This document shows, in pieces, positions 43,940-52,862 of a stretch of 64,000 nt of DNA. Within the stretch, counting starts at the first letter, position 1; every line of letters begins with the position of its first letter. The notes beneath the pieces were generated by a model. That model saw only the letters and a list, made by a program, of their open reading frames with translations. It was not told the DNA's origin and made no database searches. Source of the stretch: Halosolutus amylolyticus (GTDB lineage: Archaea > Halobacteriota > Halobacteria > Halobacteriales > Natrialbaceae); the NCBI RefSeq assembly GCF_023566055.1, contig NZ_JALIQP010000002.1:558001-622000 (forward strand), given 5' to 3'. A program made the translations under genes and the position numbers.

Positions 43940-45616
43940 TCACTCGGCGGCGTCGGTCTCGCGCTCCCGAAGCGATCGGCGACGGATCTTGCCGGTCGTG
44001 GTGGTCGGCAGTTCGTCGACGAACGAAATCTCACGGGGATACTCGTACTCGGCGAGTCGATCGCGGACCAGGTCGCGGATCTCCTCGCGGAGCGTCTCGG
44101 GGTCGTACTCGTCGGTCGCGGGCTGGACGAACGCGTGGATCGCCTCGCCCCGGGTCTCGTCGGGGACGCCGACGACGCCCGCCTGTTCGGCGAGCGGGTG
44201 GTGGAGGATCGCCTCCTCGACCTCCATCGGGCCGACCCGGTAGCCGCTGGTGAGGATGACGTCGTCGGTCCGGGAGACGAACCAGAGGTAGCCGTCGGCG
44301 TCCCGCTCGACCAGGTCGCCCGTCAGGAACCAGCCCTCGTCCGTCCGCTTCGCCGCCGTCTTCTCGGGCAGGCCCCAGTACTCGTCGAAGAAGACGCGCC
44401 GATCGGCCGGCTGTACGGCGAGTTCGCCCACCTCGCCGGTCGGTACCGGGTCGCGGGTATCGGGATCGAGGACCCGGACCTCGTAGCCGGGGAACGGGTT
44501 GCCCATGCTACCGGGTCGCGTGTCGAACCACGCCTCGGAGTTGCCGACGACGAGATTCAACTCCGTCTGGCCGTAGAAGTCGTTGATCGCGACGTCCGCG
44601 AACGTGTCGTCGACCCAGTCGACGACCTCCGCGGTGAGCGGTTCGCCCGCGGAGGCGAACGTCTGGAGGTCGAGGTCGTACTCGCGCTCGGGGTCGTCGA
44701 CCGACGTGAGCATCCGGAGCGCCGTCGGCGGCATGAACGAGTGGGTCACGCCGTGGCGTTCCAGCAGGTCGAACACGTCCTCGGGGTCGAAGCCGTCCCG
44801 CGGCCAGCCGACGATCGAGCAGCCGTGGTGCCAGGCCGCAAAGAGGGTCCCGCCCAGGGCCGCGCCCCACGCCCAGTCGGCCGGCGTCCAGAGGGTCGCC
44901 TCGCCCGGGACGAGTCCCTGATCGAAGTAGTTGTACGCCGCCGCGGCCCGGCCGAGCCAGAGCGCGTGGCTGTGGAGGACGCCCTTGGGCGGCCCGGTCG
45001 AGCCGCTGGTGTACATGATCGCCGTCGGCGTCTCCGGCGTGGCGTCGTGGACGTCGATCCCCGGTTCGTGCGACGCGAGAAGGTCGTCGAAGGCGTGGGT
45101 GCCGGCGTCATCAGCGCCGTCGACCGCCTCGCCGTCGCCGAGTTCGATCACGTGCTCCAGGTCCGGGCAGTCGCCCCGGATCTCGTCGATCGTCTCGCGA
45201 ACGCTCGGATCGACGACGAGCGCGTTCGCCCCGCTGTCCTCGAGGCGGTACTGGAGCGCGTCGCGGCCGAACAGCACCGTCAACGGAACCGATATCGCGC
45301 CGAGCTTCCAGTTCGCGAGGTGGGTGATCGGATTTTCCGGTTTCTGCGGGACGACGACGCCGACCCGATCGCCCGCCTCGACGCCCAGGTCCGAAAGCGC
45401 GGCCGCGATGCGGTCCGATCGATCGTCGAGGTCGTCGAAGGTGTAGGTCTCGACGTCGCCGCGCTCGGGTCGTTCGTACCGCAGGGCGACGCGACTCGTG
45501 TCCTCGTGTTTCCGGAGAAAATCGACGGCGGGGTTGAACGCCTCCGGAAGGTCCCACGCGAAGTCAGCGCGGGCCCGATCGTACTCCTCGAAGGTCGGCA
45601 TGACAGTCCAGCTCAT
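43940..45616 (-). CDS. Acyl-CoA synthetase (AMP-forming, acetyl-CoA synthetase-like)
   Basis: The 558-residue enzyme has the AMP-binding motif MYTSGSTGPPKGV near residue 184, motif YGQTEL near 325, and the final GKIRRRSLR with the catalytic lysine near 548. It activates a carboxylic acid to acyl-AMP and then acyl-CoA; it resembles medium-chain/benzoate-type acyl-CoA synthetases. The start at 45616 begins MSWTVMPTFEEYDRAR; an ATG at 45601 is also possible. A divergent methyltransferase gene lies 104 bases upstream. Confidence 0.9.
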   Translation of the reverse strand: MSWTVMPTFEEYDRARADFAWDLPEAFNPAVDFLRKHEDTSRVALRYERPERGDVETYTFDDLDDRSDRIAAALSDLGVEAGDRVGVVVPQKPENPITHLANWKLGAISVPLTVLFGRDALQYRLEDSGANALVVDPSVRETIDEIRGDCPDLEHVIELGDGEAVDGADDAGTHAFDDLLASHEPGIDVHDATPETPTAIMYTSGSTGPPKGVLHSHALWLGRAAAAYNYFDQGLVPGEATLWTPADWAWGAALGGTLFAAWHHGCSIVGWPRDGFDPEDVFDLLERHGVTHSFMPPTALRMLTSVDDPEREYDLDLQTFASAGEPLTAEVVDWVDDTFADVAINDFYGQTELNLVVGNSEAWFDTRPGSMGNPFPGYEVRVLDPDTRDPVPTGEVGELAVQPADRRVFFDEYWGLPEKTAAKRTDEGWFLTGDLVERDADGYLWFVSRTDDVILTSGYRVGPMEVEEAILHHPLAEQAGVVGVPDETRGEAIHAFVQPATDEYDPETLREEIRDLVRDRLAEYEYPREISFVDELPTTTTGKIRRRSLRERETDAAE

Positions 45617-45720
45617 GGCCGGGCGTTCCGCGGCCAGCGCATAGCGTTTTTCGACACGGAGCCGACACCACAATCGATTTCCGGTCGTGTCAGGAATGCT
45701 GTGTTCGAGACCGACTACCG

Positions 45721-46353
45721 ATGGACGAGAACGCGAAAACGGCCGTCCGCGACGCCTACGACGCACTCGCGGACACCTACGCTGCGGAACGATCGATCGC
45801 CGGCGACGAACTGGATATCCTCGACGCGTTCGCCGACTCGTTGCCTGCCGGGCCCCGGGTGCTCGACGCGGGCTGCGGGCAGGGGACGCCGGTCCTGCGC
45901 CGGCTGGACGACGCGGCGACCGCGACCGGGCTGGATTTCTCGCGTGAGCAACTGGACCTGGCCGCCGGAACCGTTCCCGGTGCCCCGCTGGTCCAGGGAG
46001 ATATGACGAGGCTGCCGTTCCGGGACGACGCGTTCGACGCCGTGACGGCGATCCACTCGCTGATCCACGTGCCGCTCGCGGCCCACGGGACGGTCGCCGA
46101 CGAATTCGCGCGGGTGCTGGCACCCGGCGGCCGACTGCTGTGCTCCGAAGGGGCCGTCGAGTGGACGGGAGCGAACCCCGACTGGCTCGACAGCGGCGTC
46201 GAAATGCGGTGGGAGATCGCCGGTGCGGAGGCCACCCGATCGCACCTCGAAGAGGCGGGGTTCGAGATCCTCGAGCGGTGGGACGTCCCCGATACCGTAG
46301 CCGACGAGGAGGGCGCGACGAAGCCGTTCTTCGCCGCTCGACTCGATCGGTAG
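45721..46353 (+). CDS. Class I SAM-dependent methyltransferase
   Basis: The 210-residue methyltransferase has VLDAGCGQGTPV near residue 46 (motif I), a GLDFSREQL segment near 68 and DAFDAVTAIHSLIHVP near 104. The substrate is not predicted. It is divergent from the acyl-CoA synthetase gene and followed by the E1-alpha gene 154 bases later. Confidence 0.82.
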   Translation: MDENAKTAVRDAYDALADTYAAERSIAGDELDILDAFADSLPAGPRVLDAGCGQGTPVLRRLDDAATATGLDFSREQLDLAAGTVPGAPLVQGDMTRLPFRDDAFDAVTAIHSLIHVPLAAHGTVADEFARVLAPGGRLLCSEGAVEWTGANPDWLDSGVEMRWEIAGAEATRSHLEEAGFEILERWDVPDTVADEEGATKPFFAARLDR

Positions 46354-46507
46354 CGGAGGACGGATGGTGGCCGGTCGGTGACGGACCCGGAACAGTGGTT
46401 GATCGCGGACGGGCCCCGAACGTGGAGCCGATCGATCCGGTTCCCACACCGGATCGGTGGCCCGCCCTGACAGTACTGTTATGGGGGCCCGGTGCTACCG
46501 TGGGGAC

Positions 46508-47635
46508 ATGTCACGAGACGTGCTCGCCCGGGACGTCCTCGATCGATCGCCGGACGATCGAGTACAGGTGCTCGACACGGACGGCACCGTCGTCGAACCG
46601 GCGCTGGAACCGGACCTCGAACCGGCGACGCTGCGGTCGATGTACCGCGATATGCGGTTCTCTCGGCGCTTCGACGAGCGGATGATCAGCCTCCAGCGGC
46701 AGGGTCGGATGGGAACCTACTCGTCGCTGGCCGGCCAGGAGGGCTCCCAGATCGGATCGACGTACGCGCTGGCCGACGACGACGTGCTCTCCTACCAGTA
46801 CCGCGAACACGGCGCGCTCGTCGCCCGCGACCTCCCGTGGGAGTACCTGCTGTACTGGATGGGCCACGAGGACGGGAACGCGGCGCTCACCGACGTCAAC
46901 GTCTTTCCGCTGAACATCTCGATCGGCGGCCACCTGCCCCACGCCGTCGGCTGGTCGTGGGCGGCGAAACTGAACGACGACGAGCGCGTCACCGTCGTCC
47001 ACTTCGGCGACGGGTCGACCTCCGAGGGCGACTTCCACGAGGCGATGAACTTCGCCGGGGTCTACGACACGCCGACGATCTTTTTCTGCAACAACAACCA
47101 GTGGGCCATCTCCGTCCCGCGGGAGCACCAGACCGCGAGCGCGACGATCGCCCAGAAGGCCCGCGCCTACGGCTTCGATGGCGTCCAGGTCGACGGGATG
47201 GACCCGCTCGCGACCTACGTCGTCACCGAAGCGGCCCGCGAGAAGGCACTCAGCGACGACGATGATCAACCCCGACCGATACTCGTCGAGGCGATCCAGT
47301 ACCGCTACGGCGCGCACACGACCGCGGACGATCCGGACGTCTACCGCGACGAGGCCGAGGTCGAACGCTGGCGACGACGCGATCCGATCGACCGGTTCGA
47401 GGCCTACCTCCGGGACCGCGGCGTGCTCGGCGACGCCCTGATCGGGGAGATCGAGGCGGAGATCGAGGACACGCTTGCGACGATCGTCGATCGCACCGAA
47501 GACGTCGAGGCGGATCCGCGCGAGATGTTCGAGTACACCTACGAGGACCCCACGCCGCACCTCGAAGCGCAACGCGAGTACCTCGAGGATCTCCGGAACA
47601 GTCACGGCGACGACGAATTACTCGATTTCGAATAG
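46508..47635 (+). CDS. Lone E1-alpha subunit (pyruvate/branched-chain 2-oxoacid dehydrogenase type)
   Basis: The 375-residue subunit carries the TPP-binding motif GDGSTSEGDFHEAMN near residue 166 and ending CNNN near 198, and a conserved QYREHGALV near 97. It is a normal-length E1-alpha. Unusually, no E1-beta, E2 or E3 gene follows or precedes it, so the partner must be encoded elsewhere or the subunit has another use. The ATG at 46508 follows a GGGGAC sequence. Confidence 0.85.
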   Translation: MSRDVLARDVLDRSPDDRVQVLDTDGTVVEPALEPDLEPATLRSMYRDMRFSRRFDERMISLQRQGRMGTYSSLAGQEGSQIGSTYALADDDVLSYQYREHGALVARDLPWEYLLYWMGHEDGNAALTDVNVFPLNISIGGHLPHAVGWSWAAKLNDDERVTVVHFGDGSTSEGDFHEAMNFAGVYDTPTIFFCNNNQWAISVPREHQTASATIAQKARAYGFDGVQVDGMDPLATYVVTEAAREKALSDDDDQPRPILVEAIQYRYGAHTTADDPDVYRDEAEVERWRRRDPIDRFEAYLRDRGVLGDALIGEIEAEIEDTLATIVDRTEDVEADPREMFEYTYEDPTPHLEAQREYLEDLRNSHGDDELLDFE

Positions 47636-47709
47636 AAGCTCCCACGCCCGCTTAAAACGGCGAATCGGACATGGAAAAGACTACGATAGCGTCGTCCTGA
47701 CACGGCGGC

Positions 47710-48207
47710 ATGCAACTCGAGCAGCCGTCCCAGGAGACGACCTGGTCCGGCACGGTTCCGACGGCGGTCGACGCGCGCGTCCTCGGCCTCGTGGTCGTGA
47801 CCGCGGCGCTCGCGGCGTCGCTGAACGTCCCCTACGGCGGCCTCCTGCTGGCCGGCGTCGCGTTCGTCGTCCTCGCGATCGGCGGCGGCGTCGTCCACCT
47901 GCTGGGCGAGCGACGACTCCGGCGGATCACCGACGGCCTCGTCGATCGGTGGCTCGACGCCGGCGCGCAGATCACCGACGTCACCCGCTCTTCGAGCGGG
48001 ATGCGAACCGAGTGGACCGTCTACACCCCGGAGGGCGAGATCACGATCGGCGGCGTCGCGCTGGTTCCCGTCTCGCGACTCGCCGTGGAGTGGCAGGGGG
48101 TCGGCGACGCGATGGATGCCGGCGAGGCCGAAGCGGATCTCGATCGACTCGCCGAGAGCCTCTACGCGGAGATTTTCGAGATCGGCGACGCGCCACAGCA
48201 GTCCTGA
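47710..48207 (+). CDS. Membrane-anchored conserved haloarchaeal protein (165 aa)
   Basis: Two adjoining hydrophobic helices (about residues 25-60) precede a soluble C-terminal domain with a beta-rich part, TEWTVYTPEGEITIGGVAL near 100-118. It is of unknown function. It stands 74 bases after the E1-alpha gene on the same strand, so co-transcription is possible. Confidence 0.6.
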   Translation: MQLEQPSQETTWSGTVPTAVDARVLGLVVVTAALAASLNVPYGGLLLAGVAFVVLAIGGGVVHLLGERRLRRITDGLVDRWLDAGAQITDVTRSSSGMRTEWTVYTPEGEITIGGVALVPVSRLAVEWQGVGDAMDAGEAEADLDRLAESLYAEIFEIGDAPQQS

Positions 48208-48349
48208 GTCGGTCCGGTCCGAGTCCCGAGTCGGTCCGGATCGATTTTTCGGGAGCGACGATCGGCGAGCGAGTGGCAGGTCCCCGGACGATCGTGTCGA
48301 GTGATACCTTCCAACACAGCTTTGCCGATCGATCGCCATCACGTCCGAC

Positions 48350-49324
48350 ATGAGCACCGGCACGCCGAACGCGACGCCGAACCATCGTACGCTCGGGGAC
48401 GACGTATTCGAGGAGCGGGTCGCGGACCTCTGGGAGCGATACGCGGACTGCGACCTGTGTGCCTACGACTGTGGCGTCGATCGAACCGCGGGGGACGTCG
48501 GCACCTGCCAGGTCGACGACACCGCGTACGTCTCCACGTACTTCCCACACTTCGGCGAGGAAGACTGCCTGAAGGGCCACAACGGAAGCGGGACCATCTT
48601 CCTCGCCAACTGCAACATGAAGTGCGTCTTCTGCCAGAATTTCGAGACCAGCCACGAGGCCGAGGGGGAGCCGGCGACGCCCGCGGAGATCGCCGAGATG
48701 GCCCTCGAACTCGAGTCGAAGGGCTGTCACAACGTCAACTTCGTCTCGCCGACCCACCACTCGCCGCACCTCGTCGAGGCCGTGAAGATCGCGTCGGATC
48801 GGGGCCTCGACCTCCCGATCGTCTGGAACTGCGGCGGCTACGAGCGAGCCGAGATCCTGCGGACGTTAGACGGCGTCGTCGATATCTACATGCCAGACGT
48901 GAAGTGGGGCGACGACGCGGCCGCAGCCAAGTACTCCAAGGCTCCGAAGTACTGGTCGAACGTCGCCGACTCGCTCCGGGAGATGCACCGACAGGTCGGC
49001 GACCTGGAACTCGACGACACCGGCCTCGCGACCGGCGGCCTCCTCGTGCGCCACCTCGTGATGCCGAACCACGTCGAGAGCGCGAAGCGGGTGCTCGAGT
49101 TCGTCGCCGAGGAGATCTCCGAGGAAACGTTCGTCAACGTCATGGCGCAGTACCGGCCCCACTACAGGGCGAAAGACGAGGACTTCTACGCGGAGATCGG
49201 TCGGCCGATCACCCACGAGGAGTACGACGCGGTGGTCGAACACGCCCGGGAAGCCGGGCTCGAACGGCTCACGCTCGATCGATCGATGCTCGCCGATCGG
49301 GGCGGTTCGTTCGGGTTGTTCTGA
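48350..49324 (+). CDS. Radical SAM protein, PflX-like (pyruvate-formate-lyase activase family)
   Basis: The 324-residue protein contains the radical SAM motif CNMKCVFCQN near residues 87-96 (CxxxCxxC) and a preceding extra cysteine cluster (CDLCAYDCGVD, then GTC) typical of the PflX/COG1313 group. The C-terminal part is a partial TIM barrel. It is probably a glycyl-radical or related activase, but no target is next to it. The start at 48350 gives the family-like length. Confidence 0.85.
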   Translation: MSTGTPNATPNHRTLGDDVFEERVADLWERYADCDLCAYDCGVDRTAGDVGTCQVDDTAYVSTYFPHFGEEDCLKGHNGSGTIFLANCNMKCVFCQNFETSHEAEGEPATPAEIAEMALELESKGCHNVNFVSPTHHSPHLVEAVKIASDRGLDLPIVWNCGGYERAEILRTLDGVVDIYMPDVKWGDDAAAAKYSKAPKYWSNVADSLREMHRQVGDLELDDTGLATGGLLVRHLVMPNHVESAKRVLEFVAEEISEETFVNVMAQYRPHYRAKDEDFYAEIGRPITHEEYDAVVEHAREAGLERLTLDRSMLADRGGSFGLF

Positions 49325-49361
49325 CCGGGGTTCGCATTCCGCTGAAGGCCGCGAGGCCCGA

Positions 49362-49880
49362 CTACGAAAAGAGGTCCTCGTGGCGCTGGGCCAGGTTCGT
49401 GTACTCCCCCGAGGAGAACTCCTCGAAGACGGCGTCGGGATCGATCCCAGTGTCCGCGAGGGGAGTCACCTCGGCGGGGACGCCTCGCACGAACGACGCC
49501 GGCGGGATGTCGTAGTCGTCGGGGATCACCGTCCCCGCGGCGACGATACTCCGCTCGCCGATCGTGGCGTCGGTGTTGACCGTCGTGTTGAACCCGACCA
49601 GCGCGCGCTCCTCTACGGTGGCCTCGTTGAGAACGGCCCCGTGACCTACCATCACCTCCGGTTCGAGCGTCGACGCGTGAATCGTCGCGTTGTCGCCGAC
49701 GTGTGCCTGTCGACCGACGCGAACCGGACCGATGTCGCCTCGCAACACGACGCCCGGCCAGACGCTCGCGTCCGCCGCAACCTCGACGTCGCCGACCAGC
49801 ACCGCGTCGCGGCTCACGTGCGCCGCGTCGTTGATGGTGGGGCTGGCACCCTCGAACTCGTAGGTTCGGCTGTCGACCAT
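49362..49880 (-). CDS. Gamma-carbonic-anhydrase-like hexapeptide protein missing one zinc ligand
   Basis: The 172-residue protein is a left-handed beta-helix of hexapeptide repeats (VWPGVVLRGDIGPVRVG, then VGDNATIH and VGHGAVLNE). Gamma carbonic anhydrases use three histidines: here the first is in TIH and the second in VGHGAV, but the residue five positions after it, normally the third His, is asparagine. The protein may still bind a metal but is unlikely to be a standard carbonic anhydrase. Start 49880 is favoured over 49907. Confidence 0.82.
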   Translation of the reverse strand: MVDSRTYEFEGASPTINDAAHVSRDAVLVGDVEVAADASVWPGVVLRGDIGPVRVGRQAHVGDNATIHASTLEPEVMVGHGAVLNEATVEERALVGFNTTVNTDATIGERSIVAAGTVIPDDYDIPPASFVRGVPAEVTPLADTGIDPDAVFEEFSSGEYTNLAQRHEDLFS

Positions 49881-50010
49881 ACCGGATTCGACCACGAGGG
49901 CGCTCATAAGCGTTCGTTGGCGAACTCCTGACCGTCACAGCGCCCGGAATTCGATCGTGCAACACCGGACCCTCGGCGCGGCGATTTTCACGACCTGATC
50001 GGCCTCGTCC

Positions 50011-50280
50011 CTACGATTCGATCTTCTCGACGATCTCGCGCGCCTGTTCCTCCGCCTCGTCCTCGCCGACGGTCTTGCTGATGAGGACGCTCGTCACCTC
50101 CCAGTCGTCCTCGCCTTCGACCTTGCCGGTCCGGACTTCGCTCCCTTCGGAGACCGATTCAGCCGGGTTCTCGGCCCAGTCGGGGGTTCGGATCTCGTCG
50201 TACCGATCGGGATCGCGAAACCGGACGTGGATGTAGTCGTCTTCGGTCTCGATTTTGTCGACGTCGGGCGTGGTGGCCAT
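50011..50280 (-). CDS. Conserved haloarchaeal protein of unknown function (89 aa)
   Basis: The small soluble protein is very acidic, with a central YIHVRFRDPDRYDEIRTPDWAEN part and a C-terminal Glu-rich helix. Its family and function are not known. It is divergent from the metallophosphoesterase gene across 122 bases. Confidence 0.6.
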   Translation of the reverse strand: MATTPDVDKIETEDDYIHVRFRDPDRYDEIRTPDWAENPAESVSEGSEVRTGKVEGEDDWEVTSVLISKTVGEDEAEEQAREIVEKIES

Positions 50281-50402
50281 GTCCAGACTACCAGTGCGGT
50301 ACTCCTAACGAGAGACCCTGAATCTGCACGCACTGAATCGGGCCGCGATCGGTCGAACGCGCACGTGTCAGCAGGGGGTGTTTCCGTCTCGGCCGCGAAT
50401 CG

Positions 50403-51050
50403 ATGAGCAGCATGCTCGTCCTCGGCGACGCCCACGCGTCCGATCCCGATCGGTGCGAGGCGCTGCTCGCGTACTACCGCAGGCTCGACCCCGACTGCGC
50501 CCTGCAGGTCGGCGACCTCGAGTACTACCGGCTCCCGGCACCGACGTGGTTCGTCGCGGGCAACAACGAGGACTTCGACGTGATCGACACGCTCCGGGCG
50601 GGCGACGAGCCCGACGGAACGCGAAACGCCCACCTCCTCGCGAGTACGGCGGCCACGATCGACGGGCTCCGCGTGGCCGGCCTCTCGGGCAACTACGCCC
50701 CGACGAAGTACGACGAGCCGCGGGCCGCCCTCTCGGGCGATCGGCGGCGACACTTCACTCACGAGGACGTCGATCGCGCGGCCTCGCTGTCCGACGTCGA
50801 CGTCCTCCTCACCCACGAGGCACCGACCGGCCTGCTCTGGTACGGCTACGACCCCGGTTGCGAACACGTGAGCGACCTGCTCGAAACCCTCTCGCCGGAG
50901 CTCTGCCTGGTCGGCCACCACCACCAGCACCGCGAGGCGACGATCGCGGGGGTCCGCGTCGTGAGCCTCGCGCCGGCCTGGGAGGGCTACTACACGCTCG
51001 ATCCGGAGCCGCTCGTCCTGACGGCCCACGATCGGGACGCGATCGTGTGA
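50403..51050 (+). CDS. Metallophosphoesterase
   Basis: The 215-residue protein has all five calcineurin-like motifs in order: GDAHASD near residue 8, GDLEYY near 37, GNNED near 56, THEAP near 138 and GHHHQH near 172. Two metal ions are therefore bound. It may hydrolyse nucleotides or phosphodiesters; the natural substrate is unknown. The ATG at 50403 has another in-frame ATG three codons later. Confidence 0.87.
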   Translation: MSSMLVLGDAHASDPDRCEALLAYYRRLDPDCALQVGDLEYYRLPAPTWFVAGNNEDFDVIDTLRAGDEPDGTRNAHLLASTAATIDGLRVAGLSGNYAPTKYDEPRAALSGDRRRHFTHEDVDRAASLSDVDVLLTHEAPTGLLWYGYDPGCEHVSDLLETLSPELCLVGHHHQHREATIAGVRVVSLAPAWEGYYTLDPEPLVLTAHDRDAIV

Positions 51051-51088
51051 CGTCGCGAACGTCGGTGGAGTCCGTCGCTCGGGGCCGG

Positions 51089-51550
51089 TCAATCGGGTTG
51101 GTCTTCGCTGGTGACGTACCCCGGCGACGGCGGCAGTTCGACGACCGTCGTCTCGGCGCGGTCGTGGGGGATCGTCGCCTCCATCTCGATTTTCACCGCG
51201 CGATCCCCGCCGACCACGTCGCTCACGCCGACCATCACCGTCGTCGGCAACTCCGGCGGGTCGAAGTGGGACCGACAGGCAGCCCCGATTTCGGTTTCGG
51301 CCTCGGGAAGCAGGTCCTCGCGGACGTAGTGACGGATCATCGTGACGTCCGCGAGCCGCCCGTCACAGTACTCGCGGAGGAACCGATCGGCGAAGGACAG
51401 GACCCTGTCGGCTTGCTCCCGCGGGGTGTCACCCGGGCCGACGACGCCGTCCAGTTGCACCCGATCGTGATCCCCGTGTCGCGTCCTGACGGCTGTCGCT
51501 GCGACCGCGTCGTCTCCCCGGTCCTCTCGCCTGAACACTGTCTTCTCCAT
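51089..51550 (-). CDS. RidA/YjgF-family protein
   Basis: The 153-residue protein shows the RidA pattern: VQLDGVVGPGDTPREQADRV near residues 30-50, a FADRFLREYCDGRLADVTMIRHYV middle part and a C-terminal PPELPTTVMVGVSDVV. RidA proteins hydrolyse reactive enamines. The usual catalytic arginine near the C-terminus is not clearly placed. An upstream in-frame extension to 51706 is a broken hydrolase remnant rather than part of the protein. Confidence 0.72.
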   Translation of the reverse strand: MEKTVFRREDRGDDAVAATAVRTRHGDHDRVQLDGVVGPGDTPREQADRVLSFADRFLREYCDGRLADVTMIRHYVREDLLPEAETEIGAACRSHFDPPELPTTVMVGVSDVVGGDRAVKIEMEATIPHDRAETTVVELPPSPGYVTSEDQPD

Positions 51551-51614
51551 GACAGTAACAGTACTCGTCGCCCACAAATGCGTTCGCGTCGACGAACGTG
51601 GCTCGCGGAGCGAT

Positions 51615-51712
51615 CTACCCGCCGAGGTGCGTCGTGAATCGGTCCGCGGCGTGGTCGGCGACCGATCGCGCTCGCCGCCGACGATCAGCAACGTCGGGAC
51701 CACCACGTCGCC
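51615..51712 (-). pseudogene. C-terminal remnant of an alpha/beta hydrolase
   Basis: On the minus strand the sequence reads GDVVVPTLLIVGGERDR, the typical late strand of an alpha/beta hydrolase near its catalytic acid. After a one-base shift the other frame gives VADHAADRFTTHLGG and a stop. The two halves together look like one frame-shifted C-terminus. The intact hydrolase gene starts just beyond, at 52543. Confidence 0.5.
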
Positions 51713-51748
51713 GTGGCGACGAGCCGATCGGACCTGCCCGGACCCCGC

Positions 51749-52543
51749 TCACTGCTGGGGAACCCGGCGTTGCACGAACTTCCGGACCCGCGAGGTGTAC
51801 GTCTCCGGACGGTGGAGATTGCAGATGTGGCCGACGCCCGCGAGGACCTCGATGCGACCGTCCCGTGCGGCCGCCGCGTGGTCGCGCTCGCCGCGGCGCA
51901 TGAGTCGGTCGTGTTCGCCGTTCAGGATCAGCGTCGAGCCGGGATACGTCGAGAGCGCCTCCCGAAAGTCCCGTCCGGCGACGTGCGGCCCCGCGTCACC
52001 GAACTGCTTCGGGTAGAAGCCGGATTCGATGATCGCCTCCTCGACGTCCGGCTGGAGATCGCGGTTGCGAACCCATCGCGTCGCGAGGCGTTCGACCGCG
52101 CGTTTGCCGACGTCGGGTTTCGTGAGCAGCCTGGCGACTCCGCCGGTCGCCCGGGTCAGCAGTTCCATCCCGCGAACCGGGTTCGCGCTACTGCCGGACA
52201 GCACCAGTGCGTCCACGTCGTCAGGGTTCCGGTGGGCGTACTCCGTCGCCACGTACCCGCCGAGCGAGAGTCCGACGAGGACGGCACTCCCCTCGGTCTC
52301 CGCGTCGATCACCCGTCGGAGCCGTTCGATCGCGGGCTCCATCCCGAACGACTCGTCGCCATAAACGCCGTGGCCCGGTAGATCGGGCGCAACGACGTGA
52401 TAGCTGTCGGCGAGCGCGCGTTGCTGTGGGAGCCACATCGTTCGCGTGAACATCGCGCCGTGAACGAACACGATCGACTGTGCATCCGTGGGCCCGGCGA
52501 CGTCGACGCCGCTCGGACCGCCGTTTCCGCCGAGTAGTGCCAT
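51749..52543 (-). CDS. Alpha/beta hydrolase
   Basis: The 264-residue hydrolase has the oxyanion region FVHGAMFTRTMW near residue 25, the nucleophile elbow GLSLGGY near 88, the catalytic acid in LILNGEHDRL near 217 and the histidine in GVGHICN near 245. It is a small, soluble esterase-type protein of unknown substrate. The ATG at 52543 is preferred over one at 52561. Confidence 0.87.
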   Translation of the reverse strand: MALLGGNGGPSGVDVAGPTDAQSIVFVHGAMFTRTMWLPQQRALADSYHVVAPDLPGHGVYGDESFGMEPAIERLRRVIDAETEGSAVLVGLSLGGYVATEYAHRNPDDVDALVLSGSSANPVRGMELLTRATGGVARLLTKPDVGKRAVERLATRWVRNRDLQPDVEEAIIESGFYPKQFGDAGPHVAGRDFREALSTYPGSTLILNGEHDRLMRRGERDHAAAARDGRIEVLAGVGHICNLHRPETYTSRVRKFVQRRVPQQ

Positions 52544-52862
52544 GGCTCCCCCACGTATCACCGCGAGCGGTTTAGTGGTCCGGCCGGCGAGTTCTACCCG
52601 ATGGCAGTGGATGGATTCCGCTGTGGCGGACGAGCGATCGGGCCCGGGAGCAGAACGTCCGATCGCAGGTCGAAGAGCGCTGTTCGCACCCGAATTCTGT
52701 GTCCTGGTGTCACATCGGTACTGACTGAACTCGGAGGTGATAAATCGTATACCGAGATATCAAATCAGGGTCGTCGGGACAGTACCGTCTCCCGGGAGCG
52801 ATCGACACCGGCGTTGCGGAGAGACGGCTAAACTGATGTTCGTTCGGGTAGGTGTGCTAGTG

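Noticed and set aside
45617-46447. Upstream extension of the acyl-CoA synthetase frame
   Set aside because: It overlaps a divergent methyltransferase and is Arg/Pro-rich, unlike the start of AMP-binding enzymes.
51551-51706. Upstream extension of the RidA gene
   Set aside because: The extension resembles the end of a hydrolase and not RidA; better explained as a remnant.
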